Below are positions 14,311 to 44,800 of a DNA stretch of 64,000 nt, in pieces. The DNA lies in contig NC_088301.1 of assembly GCF_032854445.1 (NCBI RefSeq), forward strand, positions 50,519,187 to 50,583,186, in the 5' to 3' direction. How positions within the stretch are numbered: position 1 is the first letter of the stretch; the number at the start of each line of letters is the position of its first letter. The notes under the pieces are model-generated. The model saw only the letters and a list, made by a program, of their open reading frames with translations, was not told the DNA's origin and searched no databases. A program made the position numbers and the translations under genes. This DNA comes from Liolophura sinensis. Its lineage: Eukaryota > Mollusca > Polyplacophora > Chitonida > Chitonidae.

Positions 14311-17300
14311 TTGGTTAAAGTTATACATGCAGATTTGGAGGTCATCAGTGTGGTGCAAAGGTTACTTCGTCAAAATTTGAAGGATAAAAAGGTATGCATT
14401 TCTAGAAGACAGAAGATATGCTTCAGGTGTACTTCAGTGCTCGTACTACTACTGCTGTGGTATTTTGGTTAGCATTGGTTTTCCCCAAGCAGGTTATTTT
14501 GACATTTAGTTCTATTGGTTTGACATTAACAGTCTAGTATTGAAGACAACCAGATCATGACCTCTCCTCAACCTACCATGGCCTTGCTCCTTCTACACTA
14601 CAGCGTTACCAGCCAAGGCAATTATTTTGCAAGGCTAGCAGGTTTGTAAATTATATAGAAAAAAAAAACAAACAGGGAAGCAGAAATATTTGGAATAGAC
14701 AAATTTTAGTGAATATTTGGTCATAGTCCACATATATGTAACTGAACGTGGGCACCACAAAAACGTGTACTATTCAAGAATTGATATTGCCAATAATTTT
14801 TATGTACCTCCTCTGCACGAAAATCAAAACGCATCAAATAGATCTAATTCAATCTTCTTGTTTAGGAGCTGTTATTATTTGTCTGAACACTGTGTGTAAC
14901 ATAACACTTTCATCTATCACAAGTAAAATCTTGTGCTTTAAATAACTTGCATAACATTGTAATCTTAGTTTCTTCGTTGGGACAAATTGTGTGATGAAAG
15001 ATGAATTGGAACCATGGAAAGTCCATTAAACATTTCCCTTAAAAAATTTAAAAGTAACGTCATTAACTATTTATTCAAGAATTATTATTTTTGCTATAAA
15101 TCTGTTAAACTATTAATAAATGTTTGGAAATATTCATGAAATTAGATTCATTGTTGAGGAAAGGTAGAGATTATCTTTGCATTTACATACTCTTTTTTGA
15201 TTTAATTTCTCTTTACACACACTTGCAGTTATGATCAGGCATATGACCAGAGTTATTATGGGATGAATTTTGGTTTTGGTGTACTTTACTTGGGAATTCA
15301 CTTCCTGAAATCAAAAATTTACTTGTATGAAATAAGCAGAAAGGTTGGTTATTTATTTTCTTGTTTGATTATGTATTTATTAATTGATTATGGTGCACCC
15401 TTCTTTTGAAATATGTTTAAGCTCTGATTACTTTTTTTCTTAAGTTTTTGGCTACATCTACATTATATAAAGTACTGTACATATCTTGTGTTGTCAGATG
15501 TTTATAAATGTTTGTACATCACCACTCGTGGACCAGGCTTCATCTCCAAATGTGATGATGCGAGTAGTGCCAGAAACACTCTGCTGCAGGACATGTTGAT
15601 CCTAAAACATGATTTGTTGTGTCAGCGGATTTTTACTTCACTCTTTTTATGTCCGGTTTAAGCTGGGTTGTGTGGTCTTTGGAATTTTCACCAGGTCGTT
15701 GAATCAGACAAATTGTTTTTCTCAGATATGAACAAATTTGCTCAGAGCCTTCTTGTCACGGTTTCAAGTTGAGGTCAAACACTGACAAACATGGCCGTCA
15801 TGTAAGTTATGTGTAACCATGCACTCAATGCTACTTAGCTCTGCGCCTGTTTTTGATGCGCCCTGACACCTGTCAACACAATTGCTGAAACGAAGTGCAT
15901 CTTTGACAAAATATCATGTAAAACAAATCGACTTGAAGCATGCTCCATCTTGGTGAAAGCTCAAGTTCGTGTATTGTCTGGATAGACTAATGTGCACAGA
16001 ATCATTTTTTTACCTACTGAGCTTGTACCCAGGCAATAAGAGAAGTTGACAAAACAGTAATATGGAAGAAAGTTAATGGACTGCATGTAAATGCATCAGT
16101 GATTTCATGAGCTAAGTTCAATTCATTGTAGGCTAGCAGAATATAAGAAGTGCATGTTTTGGATGTGTAGAAAAAACCCTCATCCTTGGTAAATGTATTA
16201 AATTTGTGGTATTTTGTACACCAGAGCAGCGTCACAACTCCAGGAAGCAAAAGACACTACATATTGTTCGTATATTTTATTTCACAGAATCCTCTCAGGA
16301 ATGGAAATAAGAACATAATGATGCATTGTGGCGGTCATTTCCCGCAGTGGTTTGATCTGCTGTGTGGTTATACATTATTATTGTTAATGATTCTTAAGTA
16401 TTTATATGAATAAAAATTACATAAGATAATGCACACACACACGTATCATACAAGGAAATATCAGTGCCGTAAAATCACAAATAAAAATCCTGTTGTTACA
16501 TGTGTGTATAGAATGATAATTGATCTTCAGATGGTCCAGCTGATTGTGTAACCTACATGTACATTCTGCACAGAGTGTAGGTAGTTCATTAATTGCATTT
16601 TGTAAGATGGAAAGACTGTCCATTGATTTCAGCTGTTCATTTTGTATTAAATATTTTTCTATTCCTGAAATATCAGGTGAGATACAGGGGAATTGTTTCA
16701 ACTCTCCATTAGGCATATGGCCTTGTCCTACATGGCGGCATGGGCTGTAAATTGAACATAATGGCTGATGTATGTGTTTGGCCTATGCGGTAATTTGTAA
16801 TTGATTGAAAATGTTGGCATTACACATATGACATGAACATGTGCACACTGCATATCATGTTTCCCCCTGCAATACAGATTGGCGTGCTGTACTTATTACT
16901 TAAGGATGTGATGATGTGATTAAGTGTTTCTTGTCGCACTATGTGCAACTGTGAAGATGAAGGACATGTAGGCTCTGTTAAGCCACACAGTGATATTCAT
17001 AAGGAATGCCTGTCTACACCACATTCACACTGCAAATATGCGCATGTATGAGGGTGACTGGAGGCTGCTTTGTGGATAAATATGGTCATATTTTGGAGGT
17101 TCAGACACTTTCGTGCACAGTGTGAAGCACATACATGTACGTATTGATTTCTCTAGGCACTGACGAGAGAAAGCATTATCGCAGCTCAAGTGAGACACAA
17201 TCTCACAGCCTTTAGCCTTTATCTCACATTTTTATGGAACCAATGATGTCCAAAGTTAATGAAAAAAGTCACTTTGTGGATTGTGGAATTGTGCTATCAT

Positions 17301-17947
17301 CAGTAGATCACATTGTATATGGAGTGTGTGTAGAATATGGCTCCCACATGCCCTGCACCAATCTGGGTTTTCAAATTTGTTGATCATTGCGCAGTTGAAA
17401 AAATATCAGAATCAATGTATTGTCATTTTGTGGTTAGAAGAATGATGTATAGCTTATATTGATCTGCTATGTGCCACTGTGTCTGTGACATATTTTGCTA
17501 TGCAAGTCTAACAGGGTTGCCATAAATTTTTGGAAGGTGTGATGTCTTTTATCAGAATTTTGAAATCCCAGAACATGAGGTAAACCATCTGTATTAGACT
17601 AATTTTCTATTTGCCATTTAATAGAAATTACAAACTTCATACCGATGCTATACATGTTGTATCATTGTATATCTAATGACAAGCGCGTACATACATATTG
17701 CAATGATGGGTTTTGTCAATCTGTTTTCCGTTACATTTTAGAGGCTTCTTGAATGCATTAGGGAAGGATTTTGTGGTTGTTGCTTGAGTAGGAATGTGCA
17801 TCAGAATGAAGAATTAGTGAGTGTTGTGTTAGCAAAGTCTTGTTTCAACAGTAGCAGGTGTAGCCCTGGTCTAGCCTGTTTGCTGGCCATGGCACAATTT
17901 GTGCCACTTCTTACACTGCTTAAATGTTCATTTCCTGTCTGTTTTAG

Positions 17948-34732
<16,785 letters not shown>

Positions 34733-35929
34733 CTGTCCATGGGCGACCACACCACAACGGCGACCTCATGACCCCGTCTCCATAGGCACCTCCTGATATT
34801 GGGCGTCACTCCTCTAGAGTCGTCTATGGTGTACAGGCTTCTATTACTAGGCTCCAGAATCTTCCCCCAGATCTGTGCGAAGACCAATCCCATCCATCTT
34901 GTTGACAAACTCAAGACCACTCTCAGTTTGAAGCCAGTGGAGCCATTCATGATTTGAAAGAGACAAATTTCATCAGGCCAACATTTTTGACACATAAGAT
35001 CTGACTGAAATGTGACTGTACACTGTCATGATTCAAGAGGTGAAATTGCTTGTCTATGTTCATGCAGATCTGGAACATATTTCCATTGTTGTTGTTGCTG
35101 CTTCTGGTTTACTTTGTCTTACCACAACACAGCATTGTTGACTGTGTAACATGGGTAAGTGCAAATTGGTCTGCTTGGCATCAGTAATTCTAAGAAATAT
35201 TTGTCATAGGAGAAACTGATTTGCAAAAGGAAATATATTCTTTTCTTTCTCTTCTGATGAAGACTTGGCCAAATGTAAATATATGATCAAGACACACAGT
35301 TGTTAAATTAACATATTTAACTGACGTTAGAAATATCGAAGTCTTGCATGCAACTGTCAAATTCTCATGTAATTTATTACTTTGCTAATGGGATGAATAA
35401 TAATTGTAAATATAATTGGTGGTAAGGCTGGGCAGACTATTGCATTCCTAGTTTTCCTCTTTGTGTCACATGCTCATAACTCCATAGGCCATTGTCTGTC
35501 CACATCAGCGCTTTCTACTTTTCACGCATTTGTTTTCATTTTGATCTCTGTTATACAGAGTTGTTTACAAAAGTTTAATGATTTCATTGTAGCATTGTTG
35601 TTGCTAGTCCCTACATTCATTTTGATAAAAGCATGAGTTGCTTCTATCTAACATCTTCTAAAGCCTGTGGAATACACAGTTTACTGTTAACTGTTAAATA
35701 TTATTAGTCTCTCACAAACTCCAGAAGAGAATATTTAACCAGTACCCAGAAATTTAATGGCAATTCAGTCTTCATCAACATCTGATACAAGACACTGACC
35801 AGGAAGCAGTTGTAGAGTAGCTGTAGACTGATATCTTCATGTACATTAACTCACTACAGAACATAATTGTTCCTTTTGTTTTTTTGGTTTTTTTTTTGGT
35901 TTTTTTTTCCTTCTTTTCTTTTGGTTGAG

Positions 35930-35954
35930 CGACCAAAAGTTGAGCTTTTGGTCG
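35930..35954 (+). promoter_or_regulatory. Perfect hairpin in SRPK 3' UTR
   Basis: CGACCAAAAG, five-base loop TTGAG, CTTTTGGTCG: a ten-base-pair perfect stem, directly after a U-rich stretch. A plausible RNA-binding-protein site; function unknown. Confidence 0.5.
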
Positions 35955-37483
35955 TAGGCTTGTCAATGGTGACCATATTGCATTTAGTTAGCCTCAGACA
36001 CAGTTATCTCCCATGGGTGTAGCAACACAAAACAGGCAATCCAAAAAAAATTGTTTACAGAAGAAAAATTTTATGTAAGAGATATATTAACAACTCTTTA
36101 AACTGATCTGACTTATTGTCCTATTCGATGTAATATACTTGATTGGTCTTCATTTGTTTGCCAAAAAAGGCAGTCAGTTTTGTGAAATCTGCACAAATGA
36201 AATGAGATGGACTTCACTGGTTTCTTACAGGTAATTAACATGAAGGTTTCTGCCTTAGAAGTTTGTTGATCTGAGCTATCACACTACATATACATGTACA
36301 AGTCTCTTTACTGAAACTAGGTATGACCAGCTATTTCATATTGTCAGTCTGAACAGAAATATGTGTGTATAAGCATAGGCGCGGTAGTTCCTCACCCCTA
36401 ACCCTCTGTTCATTTTACTCCTGTTGACAGGGCTGCCAAGCCTGTAGATCTGTTGGTCAGAGGAAAGCCTCACAATTCAACATTATATCTTCATATTTTA
36501 ACATAGTTGCAATATGTTTTAAATTGTACAGATAAACCAGCAGCTGCTTTGGTACACATACAAATATATCTATAGAAATTTAGTGAAATGTCATAGCCTC
36601 CTTGTACAATGTACAACCATTTTTCATCAATTTATATCATTCTGTATCTGCAGTTTGTGATATATTTATCGTTGAGAGCTCCGTAAGTAGAAGGAACCTG
36701 GCTTATCAAAGTATAACGTGCCAAATGATCTTTAATTTATTTAAACTGGGTGTATGGGGCCCTACCTTTACTCTCTGCAACTTTTGTGTCAAGTTACCGA
36801 CAAAATGCAGTTGAATTACTGCCTTCTCAATGTCAGCATTTGTGCAGTATCTTTGATGGATCTTTGAAGGCTAAAAGTGAAAGAAGAGGTATATATAAAC
36901 ATATATATATATTTTTTTTTTTGTGAGAAATATGTGATAAACTGTTTTCCGTGCCAGCGCCAGTTTGTTAGGACTCGGAAGAGGTTGTTGATAATTACAT
37001 TCACTCTGTATGTGACACGTGGAAAATATGCAGGAGTGACTGTTAAAATGCTACTGATGGTGCATGAGGACAAGCTGTGTAGAAGCACTTCTGTCTCAAG
37101 ACTTTCACTCGGCAACATTTCTCTTGTATATACATACTGTTTCGTTACAATTTTTCGAATAGAATGAGTTGAAATTGTGTAGTTTGAATAACATATGGGT
37201 TGCATTTGTCATCATGGCATTGTTCAAGCTATTCTGGATTTTGATTTGCTGTAAGACAGTCCAGTAGCTGTTCTGTTTTTACAGTTAATGTGTTTCATAA
37301 ACTTTGCACAAGTACCTTTATGTAACACAGAATTGTGGCCATTTTGTCCAGATAAATTTGTGTATGTTTGTGGGTCTGGAGGTCACACAAAGCTCCCAAG
37401 TTACCATGGTAACTGGCCTTTCCTGTACGCCAGTAGATGCTTTTTTTTTGTACAAACATCTTCATGTACAGTGATACATTTGT

Positions 37484-37489
37484 AATAAA
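37484..37489 (+). terminator. Candidate polyA signal for SRPK
   Basis: AATAAA, the first canonical hexamer I see after the SRPK stop, followed about 20-45 bp later by a T/GT-rich stretch (CTTTGTTTTTGTTTG) typical of a downstream element. Confidence 0.5.
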
Positions 37490-37559
37490 CCAAATTTGGT
37501 TGAACCTCAACTTTGTTTTTGTTTGACAAGCAGTGAATTACTCTGATTTCTCAACCGTG

Positions 37560-38000
37560 TTGCGTAAGAGTTGAGAATGTCAATTTCAATGTCATTTATG
37601 CACCTGTTTTCATTTTGGACAAAAAAACAACATTGTTTGGATTGGCCAATTTCAGAGCTTTAAAAGTATATAGACTTTTTTCAGTTTACATAGATTAATG
37701 CCCTTAGAATATGCTTAAATAAACACTATGAAAACTTGCCCAAAGATTGAAGAAGCGTACCTGTACCATTTATAATGTTGCAATGTTTCTAAATCTTGAT
37801 TGAGTTGTAAATTAACCAGCATTATAAGCACTTTGTTACTGAATTTAAACTAATTTGTGCACAGAAGAGGTCAATAATTTGTGAAGGGTAATTGTTTGGG
37901 CTTTTCTAAAATTACAAAAATTTTATTGGATTTGAACCATCAAAACCTTTATGAACTCAAAGAGAGTTTTAATTTTGTTATGAAAGTCAGGTCACTTTTA
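37560..38000 (+). repeat. Uncharacterised dispersed repeat, copy C (longest)
   Basis: Contains the copy A blocks (GATTGGCCAATTTCAGAGCT, CAGTTTACATAGATTAATGC, AAATAAACACTATGAAAAC) and extends into a part shared with 22040-22150 (TTTGTGAAGGGTAATTGTTTG, ATTGGATTTGAACCATCAA). Sits just past the SRPK polyA signal. Confidence 0.65.
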
Positions 38001-38590
38001 TCACAGAGAACTGCTTTGGGATACATATCTCTTAGCGCAGGTTGAAAGGGAAATATTTTTTAGTCAGTTTGTTGTATGTTTATCACAAGCTCATAAATGT
38101 TAACAGCCTCTGCTCGAGTCCAGTATATACTGTTCCCAGTTGTCTGGAGACAAATCATGCTGGAAGTCACTGAGTTCTGTATCTCGGGTTAAAGGGATAC
38201 AGAATCGTTTCTGATTGACTGGTGCGAGAGATAGGCAAGTCCAGGCTAACATCCACCCAAAGCTGAATTTAGGTATGGCAGATATATTCAAGTGTGACCG
38301 AGATTGCAAGATTTAACCCAGGAATCAGCATTTATTCTGTGTCCCTTTAATAACTAAGCTTTCATCCGACAGATCCAAGACTCCAATCCAGCCCTCTGTA
38401 AAGAGATTCAAATCTCTTAACTGGTGAATCAACATTGCCTTCTGCCTAATTGAATTTTAGTACCAGATTTTAATATTCATGATCACTTAAATTGTTTGAT
38501 ATAACTGGAAAAGTTGTTAATTCAGGTAAAACCCTGATCTGTTTGATCATATCTGGTTTCCATTACAAAAGTTTTCATAATTCAACAGGC

Positions 38591-38610
38591 TTTTTTTTTT
38601 TTTTTTTTTT
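38591..38610. repeat. T20 homopolymer
   Basis: Twenty T in a row, intergenic. Confidence 0.9.
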
Positions 38611-38875
38611 CACGTTTAATCCGTCATACAGTCTATTAAAGTGCTTCATTAAGCTGTTCACAATTTTACAACATATACACACATTCACTTACTATGACTT
38701 CGCAGGAATATTTTTTCTTAATTTGTATTATCACGGTATCTGAAAGGTTTCTTTAACACCCTTGACCGTAATCATCAGTTTTGTAAATGCCAATACCAAG
38801 CATAATGTATGTATGTATGCATGGGGTGTAATGTTGTTCTTGCCTTGACCGAAACATATGCATTATTGGCACCAT

Positions 38876-38998
38876 TTTTTGTACGCCGTGTTCAAGAATA
38901 CTTCACTCATATGATGTCAGCCAGCATTCTGGCTGGATGAAACCAAGAAGCTCCTGGTTGAAATCCACAACCTTCAGCTGTTTGCTGCCTGACCTTAC
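38876..38998 (-). mobile_element. SINE tail plus central domain, reverse
   Basis: GTACGCCGTGTTCAAGAATA then CTTCACTCATATGATGTCAG and CCAGCATTCTGGCTGGATGA, continuing into a diverged central domain. Longest - strand copy in the intergenic region. Confidence 0.6.
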
Positions 38999-40073
38999 TA
39001 GGTATTATGTCATATTCAACATTATTTTGATCAGGTCATGTCTTCTTGAAACTACAATGTAGCGATACAGCTGCCTCACTCCAACATACCATACACAACA
39101 CCTGACACACGCAAAGGCAACCAGAACGACTTTTCCGGCTAGCCAATCAGGCAAGGGTTCAGGCTACATTATCACAGAGTGATCTTAGACTGAAGTCAAA
39201 ATTTCAGATCACTGAAATTGTTGAAATTGAAATCGTCAGCCTTACATATCAAAGTCAAAATATAGCTCGACTATGTAAATTCTGGGTAAGTTATTGTAAA
39301 ATAAATTTCAGCTAAAATAATGGAAAGAAGCATACCAAGTTTGATAAATTAAATTTGGACTTGAGTCTAAAATTGCTTCGTGATCCCGGGGCCTGAGGTC
39401 GTCAACGCCCCAGGAGCATTTAAATTCAAGACTTCCAAGGGAAAATATGTGTATACATATACACAGTGTGAGCTACATGAAAGATTGGAGTTGCCTTTAT
39501 GTGAGCAATTAGATGTATTTGCATCTGCCGAAATCCCTCTAGCTTAATAGGGTTGGGTTGCCACTTAGGAAATAGGTGTGTTTAACTGAGCCAGCAGTTC
39601 ACCTCACCAGGGCAATGTTACATCACTGTGGGAGATATTTTCTACCGGTGCTTGAAAGAAAGTTAAAGTTTCAAATCCTTTGCTCAGTTCTTGTATATTT
39701 CAAGTGACACACACCCAGAGAGGAATCTCAAGAATTAACATCAAGAGCTCAAAACTTGTCTGTTGGTAAGCCTAAATATATTCACCGACATTACATTGCC
39801 AGCCAATTCATATTTTTCAGTGGAATTTTGTGTAATTCTTTGTCAAACTAAGAATGGAAGGAAACCTGTGCTAGCGATATAAACTGGGAAGTTCAACCAG
39901 AAACCAAATGGCTTATTCGTTTTGATGAAGAAATGTGTCCTCATTGAATGATTGCATTGTCAGAATTTGTCTCCAAACGTCAGCCGTCCCCTTCCAATGG
40001 TATTTACATCAAGCATCATTCAATTCCTCTTGCTCTCCAATAAAAAAAAAATCGGTCTCTAGTCTGAGTAATT

Positions 40074-40225
40074 CTAGAATGTATTCTGTTACAGCAGGGC
40101 ATTACTGTTCAATATACATGTATCACACATATTCTACCAGGTCAACATGAATATGGTGTTATCCTAATAGAATGTTATGCTGAGTAGAGTTGAATATTAT
40201 GTTATAACAGCAGAATACATTCTAG
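40074..40225. repeat. 15-bp perfect inverted repeat, intergenic
   Basis: CTAGAATGTATTCTG at 40074 and CAGAATACATTCTAG at 40211 are exact reverse complements 122 bp apart. A second inner pair (GTTATGCT at 40174, AGCATAAC at 40224) abuts it. May be a small non-autonomous element or chance. Confidence 0.45.
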
Positions 40226-40357
40226 CATAACCCAGACAGCAGATTTTCTGTTAAATTTAACATTTTTAAGTCTAGATTTAACACGTTCTGGCCACAATAT
40301 GGCTGAAATATTCTTCATTCAAGAAAACTCAAGACACATTGTTTTAGCAACAATATT

Positions 40358-40363
40358 TTTATT
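40358..40363 (-). terminator. Candidate distal polyA signal for filamin
   Basis: AATAAA on the - strand followed by TGTGTCTTGAGTTTTCTTG, a plausible GU/U-rich downstream element. Confidence 0.45.
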
Positions 40364-41583
40364 ATCCTGGCAGTGGTATATATAGAGCCAAGTCAAAAGT
40401 TTAAAAATGCGAGAGAAAAAAAAATTCCAAGCTACTCATTCTTTGTTCAGATCCTTGAGCATACACACATTTCTTTACCCCAGTACAAGTAACACCCAAA
40501 GTCTTTGCATGGGGTTTTTGGGCAGCATATCTACTTCTTTGCTTATGGGTAAACATTTCAGCAAGATTTTCATTGCATAAACAACATCAATTTCATTATG
40601 ACTACAAGCTTAGGGATCAACTGACAAATTATGTCTCCAGGTATTCAACCAATCACATTCCAACAACCCATTTTCTGCATTTGTTTATGCAAATGGATGA
40701 TTATGCTTCCATACCAAGTAGCAAACTAATGAAGAGAAACAAGTCCACAAGGAAAAAAAAAAAAGGGGGGGGGAGTTGAACAGATCAGTTCTATACTAGC
40801 TATAAAAATACAAAAACAATAAACATAGCAAAATTGAGATTATGATGTGTAAAAACATGACAATATTGTAGAGCAGGGTTACAAGAAAATGACATCTGAA
40901 GGCCACTAATATTTTCAATTACTCCAGTATGATTTTTATCACACATTATTTTTTTTCATGTGTTTACTTCACATTAACATAAATAAGTACACAGCCACAA
41001 AATTATGTAGGAGTAATTTCTACTGATAACTGATTTATGTTTTTCATAAAACATAATTAAATTTGCATAAACCATGATGTTGATGTTTAAAATTTTGAAC
41101 ATTAGGTGGTACCAGATACTTTGGCTTGTCTAACTTTTTGAAACAAAAATTGCAGAAGCTGTATTTATTCATGGCAGTGGGCTTAGAAAGCCGAGTCTGG
41201 GCTATATATAAAACACGTGCATAGTATTGTCCCTTTCCCATACCACATCCATAGCTGTTTTACAAAGCATAGTATTATAAACATTAGTTATTCATTCATT
41301 CGTTCTTTTTTTTTTTTTTTCGAAATTTTGTTCCATTTTGTTGTTTTTCCTCTCACTTTGTTGTTTACTTTAGTTAATTTAGACTGGTATAATATATAAC
41401 ATTTTTCTCCCTGTACAGTCTAACAACCTCACAGAATTCAAGATATAACTACAGCTAAAGCCAACGAAAATTTCCTCAAAATTGGGAACATTTTATATCG
41501 TGTTTGTTCAAACTCCTTAAATGATACAAACAACACTGTACTTGAGGTCTTAAAATCACAGATAATCAGTATCTGACCATTAT

Positions 41584-41589
41584 TTTATT
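41584..41589 (-). terminator. Candidate proximal polyA signal for filamin
   Basis: AATAAA on the - strand about 95 nt after the stop, followed by TGATTATCTGTGATTTT. Could produce a short 3' UTR form. Confidence 0.3.
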
Positions 41590-41682
41590 TGTCTTATTTG
41601 AACCTCATTACCCTCATGTATTCACACTCTCTGCTGCTGTGATGGTCTGGGGTTGGTTGCTGGCAAGTTCTGGCTGGTGTTC

Positions 41683-41870
41683 CTACTTACAATCCACAGC
41701 GAAAGGACTGCCTGGGATCTGTTGGTCTCCCCACTTCACAATTAACATGTACGTACCAGGCTCTTTAACCATGTAGTTGACACTGTACGTGGAGTTAGCA
41801 GTTTTCTTCACTATGAGCTCTTCGCCTGGACCCTTGGGTCCCCAAATGCCAACAAATAAGATATTGTTAC
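41683..41870 (-). CDS. FLN: Filamin last exon: repeat 24 and stop
   Basis: Encodes [20 protein letters not shown] then [20 protein letters not shown] and [20 protein letters not shown], then K and TAG. LxVGxxGP, YSVxY and VKWGDxxIPGSP are the human repeat 24 dimer-interface hallmarks. Confidence 0.97.
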
Positions 41871-44800
41871 CTGAACAGAAAATACAAAAAGTAAATTAGA
41901 CATGGACAGCATTTATATATGTTCACAAAGTATTAAATATTAACATTTAAGACGCAAATATTTTAATACTAATTTCCAACACAAAATTGTGCATTGTGAT
42001 ATCTCACCAAGATAATCAGAATGGCAAAATCTTTCTACTCTTGACTTGGCCTTCCAGATATGTGCTCACCTACATTCTTCATACTAGGTGTCAGAATCTT
42101 TTCAATGTCATTCAGGGAGACTTTCAGGAAACAAGCTTATACATTTGCTGGGAATCTAGCCCAACATTATGTTCCCATACCTGCTTGTGCAGTTTCAACA
42201 GTAAAGCCAGAGGTCTTGTTTCTGTAGGCTTTCTGAAGTCCAGCACCAGAGGCTACCACTTTGCTTGCATCAGAGTCAAACTTCTGAATACCCTTGAACT
42301 TTGTCATTGTGCTTGTTTTGGTGACAGTCTCCACAATAACAGATGACTGTTCATGAAGACCTGACGAACGCCCTGTGCCTAATAAACAAAAACAAAATCA
42401 AGTTAAGTCACAAAACTTAAATTGAAGTAATCAGTAATGAGGCAAGTATATACACTAGTCCTTGGGGACAATATGTAAATCCCTTGCATTTACATGGTAC
42501 ATATATAATGGTGTCTGTATTTATGTAAACCTGGATCTTCCTCCATATATTGCTGTTTATAAATTCCCCAGCCACAGAAACAAAACAGTACCCCATGTTA
42601 AATAATGAAACTGAAAGTTAGGAAAAGTCCTAATTCACACCTGGCATCCCTAACACCCAATCTGGGAAAGCAATACATGAAACAATGTCCCTACCTTCAA
42701 TCACAGCCTTGAAGGGGCTACCCACAATGTTCACTCCTGCATATCTGATCTTGATGTAGTAATCACCAGCAGCTGTGGGTGTGTAGCTGAACTCATAGCC
42801 CTCCTCAATCTCCTTGCATTCCAATTTGACCTTTGAAGGACCTTCAACTGTCACAGCCAAGGCTCCAGATCCAGCATCAGCAGTGTTCACACAGAACTTG
42901 GCCACTTGATCTGGAATCGTACATGTACATGTATAGTCAATATTTCACAAACATTCCAATATTTATTCATTTACTCATTCGATTGGGGGGGTTTCATTCA
43001 CACTGAAGACTTTTTTACTTCTGTGATGGGGAAAATTTAGGTTTACGGCTGGAGTAACCCACCACCCTTTGGTAGCCATATCACAAACTTCTGGACTTGA
43101 AGCTGTGCTCAGTTAATTTATTTAGATATTTTTATTTATTTTTTTGATAGAAGTTTTACACTGTACTGAAGAATGTTTCACATCTATGACAGTCGCTAGC
43201 ATTATGGTGCTAGGGAACAGGCTACATCCGGAGGAATTTACTTATTTGAAGCTGTTTATGCCACACTCAAATATTTCACTTATATAATGGTGGCCAGCAT
43301 GGCTGCAGCCTAAGAAGTACTTGAATTAAAAGCATACTAAGTATCATCCATGATATTGCCGCCCAAAATTTAAGCAAATAACCAGTATTCATATTATTAC
43401 ATAGTAGTTGTCTATCTAAAGGAACAGTGGATCTTTCACAGGCATGCAGGTAATCATGAAGTTTTAATGTAAAGAATAAGAAATTCACCACAACCTTAGT
43501 TACATTGTTGGCTCACCTGTTCGACCAGTTCTCAAGCCGTCTCCAGTAGCCTTGACTTTCCCAGGATCAGCATCCACTTTGCCAACAAGGATTTTGAAGG
43601 GGCTGCCAGGTATGTGGCAGCCATTGAACAACACATGAACAAAATGGAGGCCATTTTCTCTCGGGATGAAACGTACAGCAAATTCACCTGAAAAAAAAAA
43701 AATACATATACTGATGTAATGTTTTAAGTGCATCCATTCCAAGTCACTGAGTCAGAGACAATGTTGAAATTATGCACAGTTACCAGGCAGTGGATCTAGT
43801 CTACATGTATGTTACATTCCTTTGAACCTACCCAACCACTTCATAGTACATCAATGCAGACAAATTCTTGGAACAGAAAGTTTGATCCCGTCCATTCTGT
43901 GATCGCAGTTGACATAGTAGAGGGAAGGAGCATATAGCATATATATCTGCTATACTGCAGGATAATGCTTGACAAAACCAGAATCCATAAATATCGTATG
44001 TGGTTGCCATCTCAAAAATGCATGCAATTTTAAAATTACTAATGGTACTCAACTTAGTACTGTTGTAGTAGTAGGTCTTGAGAAAAACCAAATTCAACAC
44101 AGTTTATCTTTAGGAACAGCGAGAACAGTTTTCATTTTTTTCCTCAACTTACCAGAGTCTACTTCCTGAATCAAGGCTTCATCTTCTGCACCTGAAGGAG
44201 ACACTACCCGAGCAGACAGGTTGCCTTCAGCTCCATTGAAGTTAACCGTGAATGCTGCCGGTTTGCCCACCTGGATGTACAAAATTTAATTCATTTATTG
44301 ATAAACCATTTAAGACCTGGTGAAACTTTGCCAACTCATAGTACACCTGTCTTATGCTCTTAAGCAGTATCAAGCTCAACTGAGCCTGTTATTTATTTAG
44401 TAGTTGTTTAATGCTATAATCATGAAAAACTTCCACCATAATAAACGTGCAGGATGGACCTTCATACCTCCTATGTCATTCAGCAACCATAAGTCAAATA
44501 TATTGTAACTCTTATACCCCACTGCACTCCACTTTGTGTACTTTCGATTTGGTATAGCTTTAAACCACTGCATACAGCAGCAATTCAAATCTTGCATCTC
44601 TTCTTTTCAAAATACATTGCACCACTTCACCACATTTAAAAATCCTGTACATTTTTTATGTTAATCCAATTTATTTGGTGTTTAAAACTGCAATCAAGAA
44701 TTTGTTACTTACAACAAGACAGTTGAGTTTATGGGTGGGGGAAACAGGAGTGTCTAGAGTAAACCACAAACTTTTCACAAACTTCCTGATTTAAAGCCAC

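Larger units (their letters stand above)
7696..17947 (+). other. 10.3-kb stretch, probable SRPK first intron
   Basis: Starts GTAACT and ends TTTTAG. No convincing exon found. It holds SINE tails (7918, 9972), dispersed-repeat copy B and a GC-richer, ORF-free patch at about 10550-11500 that might be regulatory. Confidence 0.5.
34733..37510 (+). other. SRPK 3' UTR (inferred)
   Basis: About 2.8 kb without a convincing ORF between the SRPK stop and the first good AATAAA. It holds a U-rich tract at about 35870-35920, a perfect hairpin at 35930-35954, and AT-rich low-complexity DNA. The extent is inferred only from the polyA signal. Confidence 0.5.
37511..40339. other. Intergenic region between convergent genes
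   Basis: Tail-to-tail spacer of about 2.8 kb. Contains dispersed-repeat copy C, the T20 run, a reverse SINE copy (38876) and the 15-bp inverted repeat. No gene seen. Confidence 0.6.
40340..41682 (-). other. Filamin 3' UTR (inferred)
   Basis: Non-coding, AT-rich DNA after the filamin stop, with a T14 run near 41307 and an A/G-run near 40751. A close polyA signal (41584-41589) would make a UTR of about 100 nt; the distal one at 40358 gives about 1.3 kb. The sequence alone cannot decide. Confidence 0.45.
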
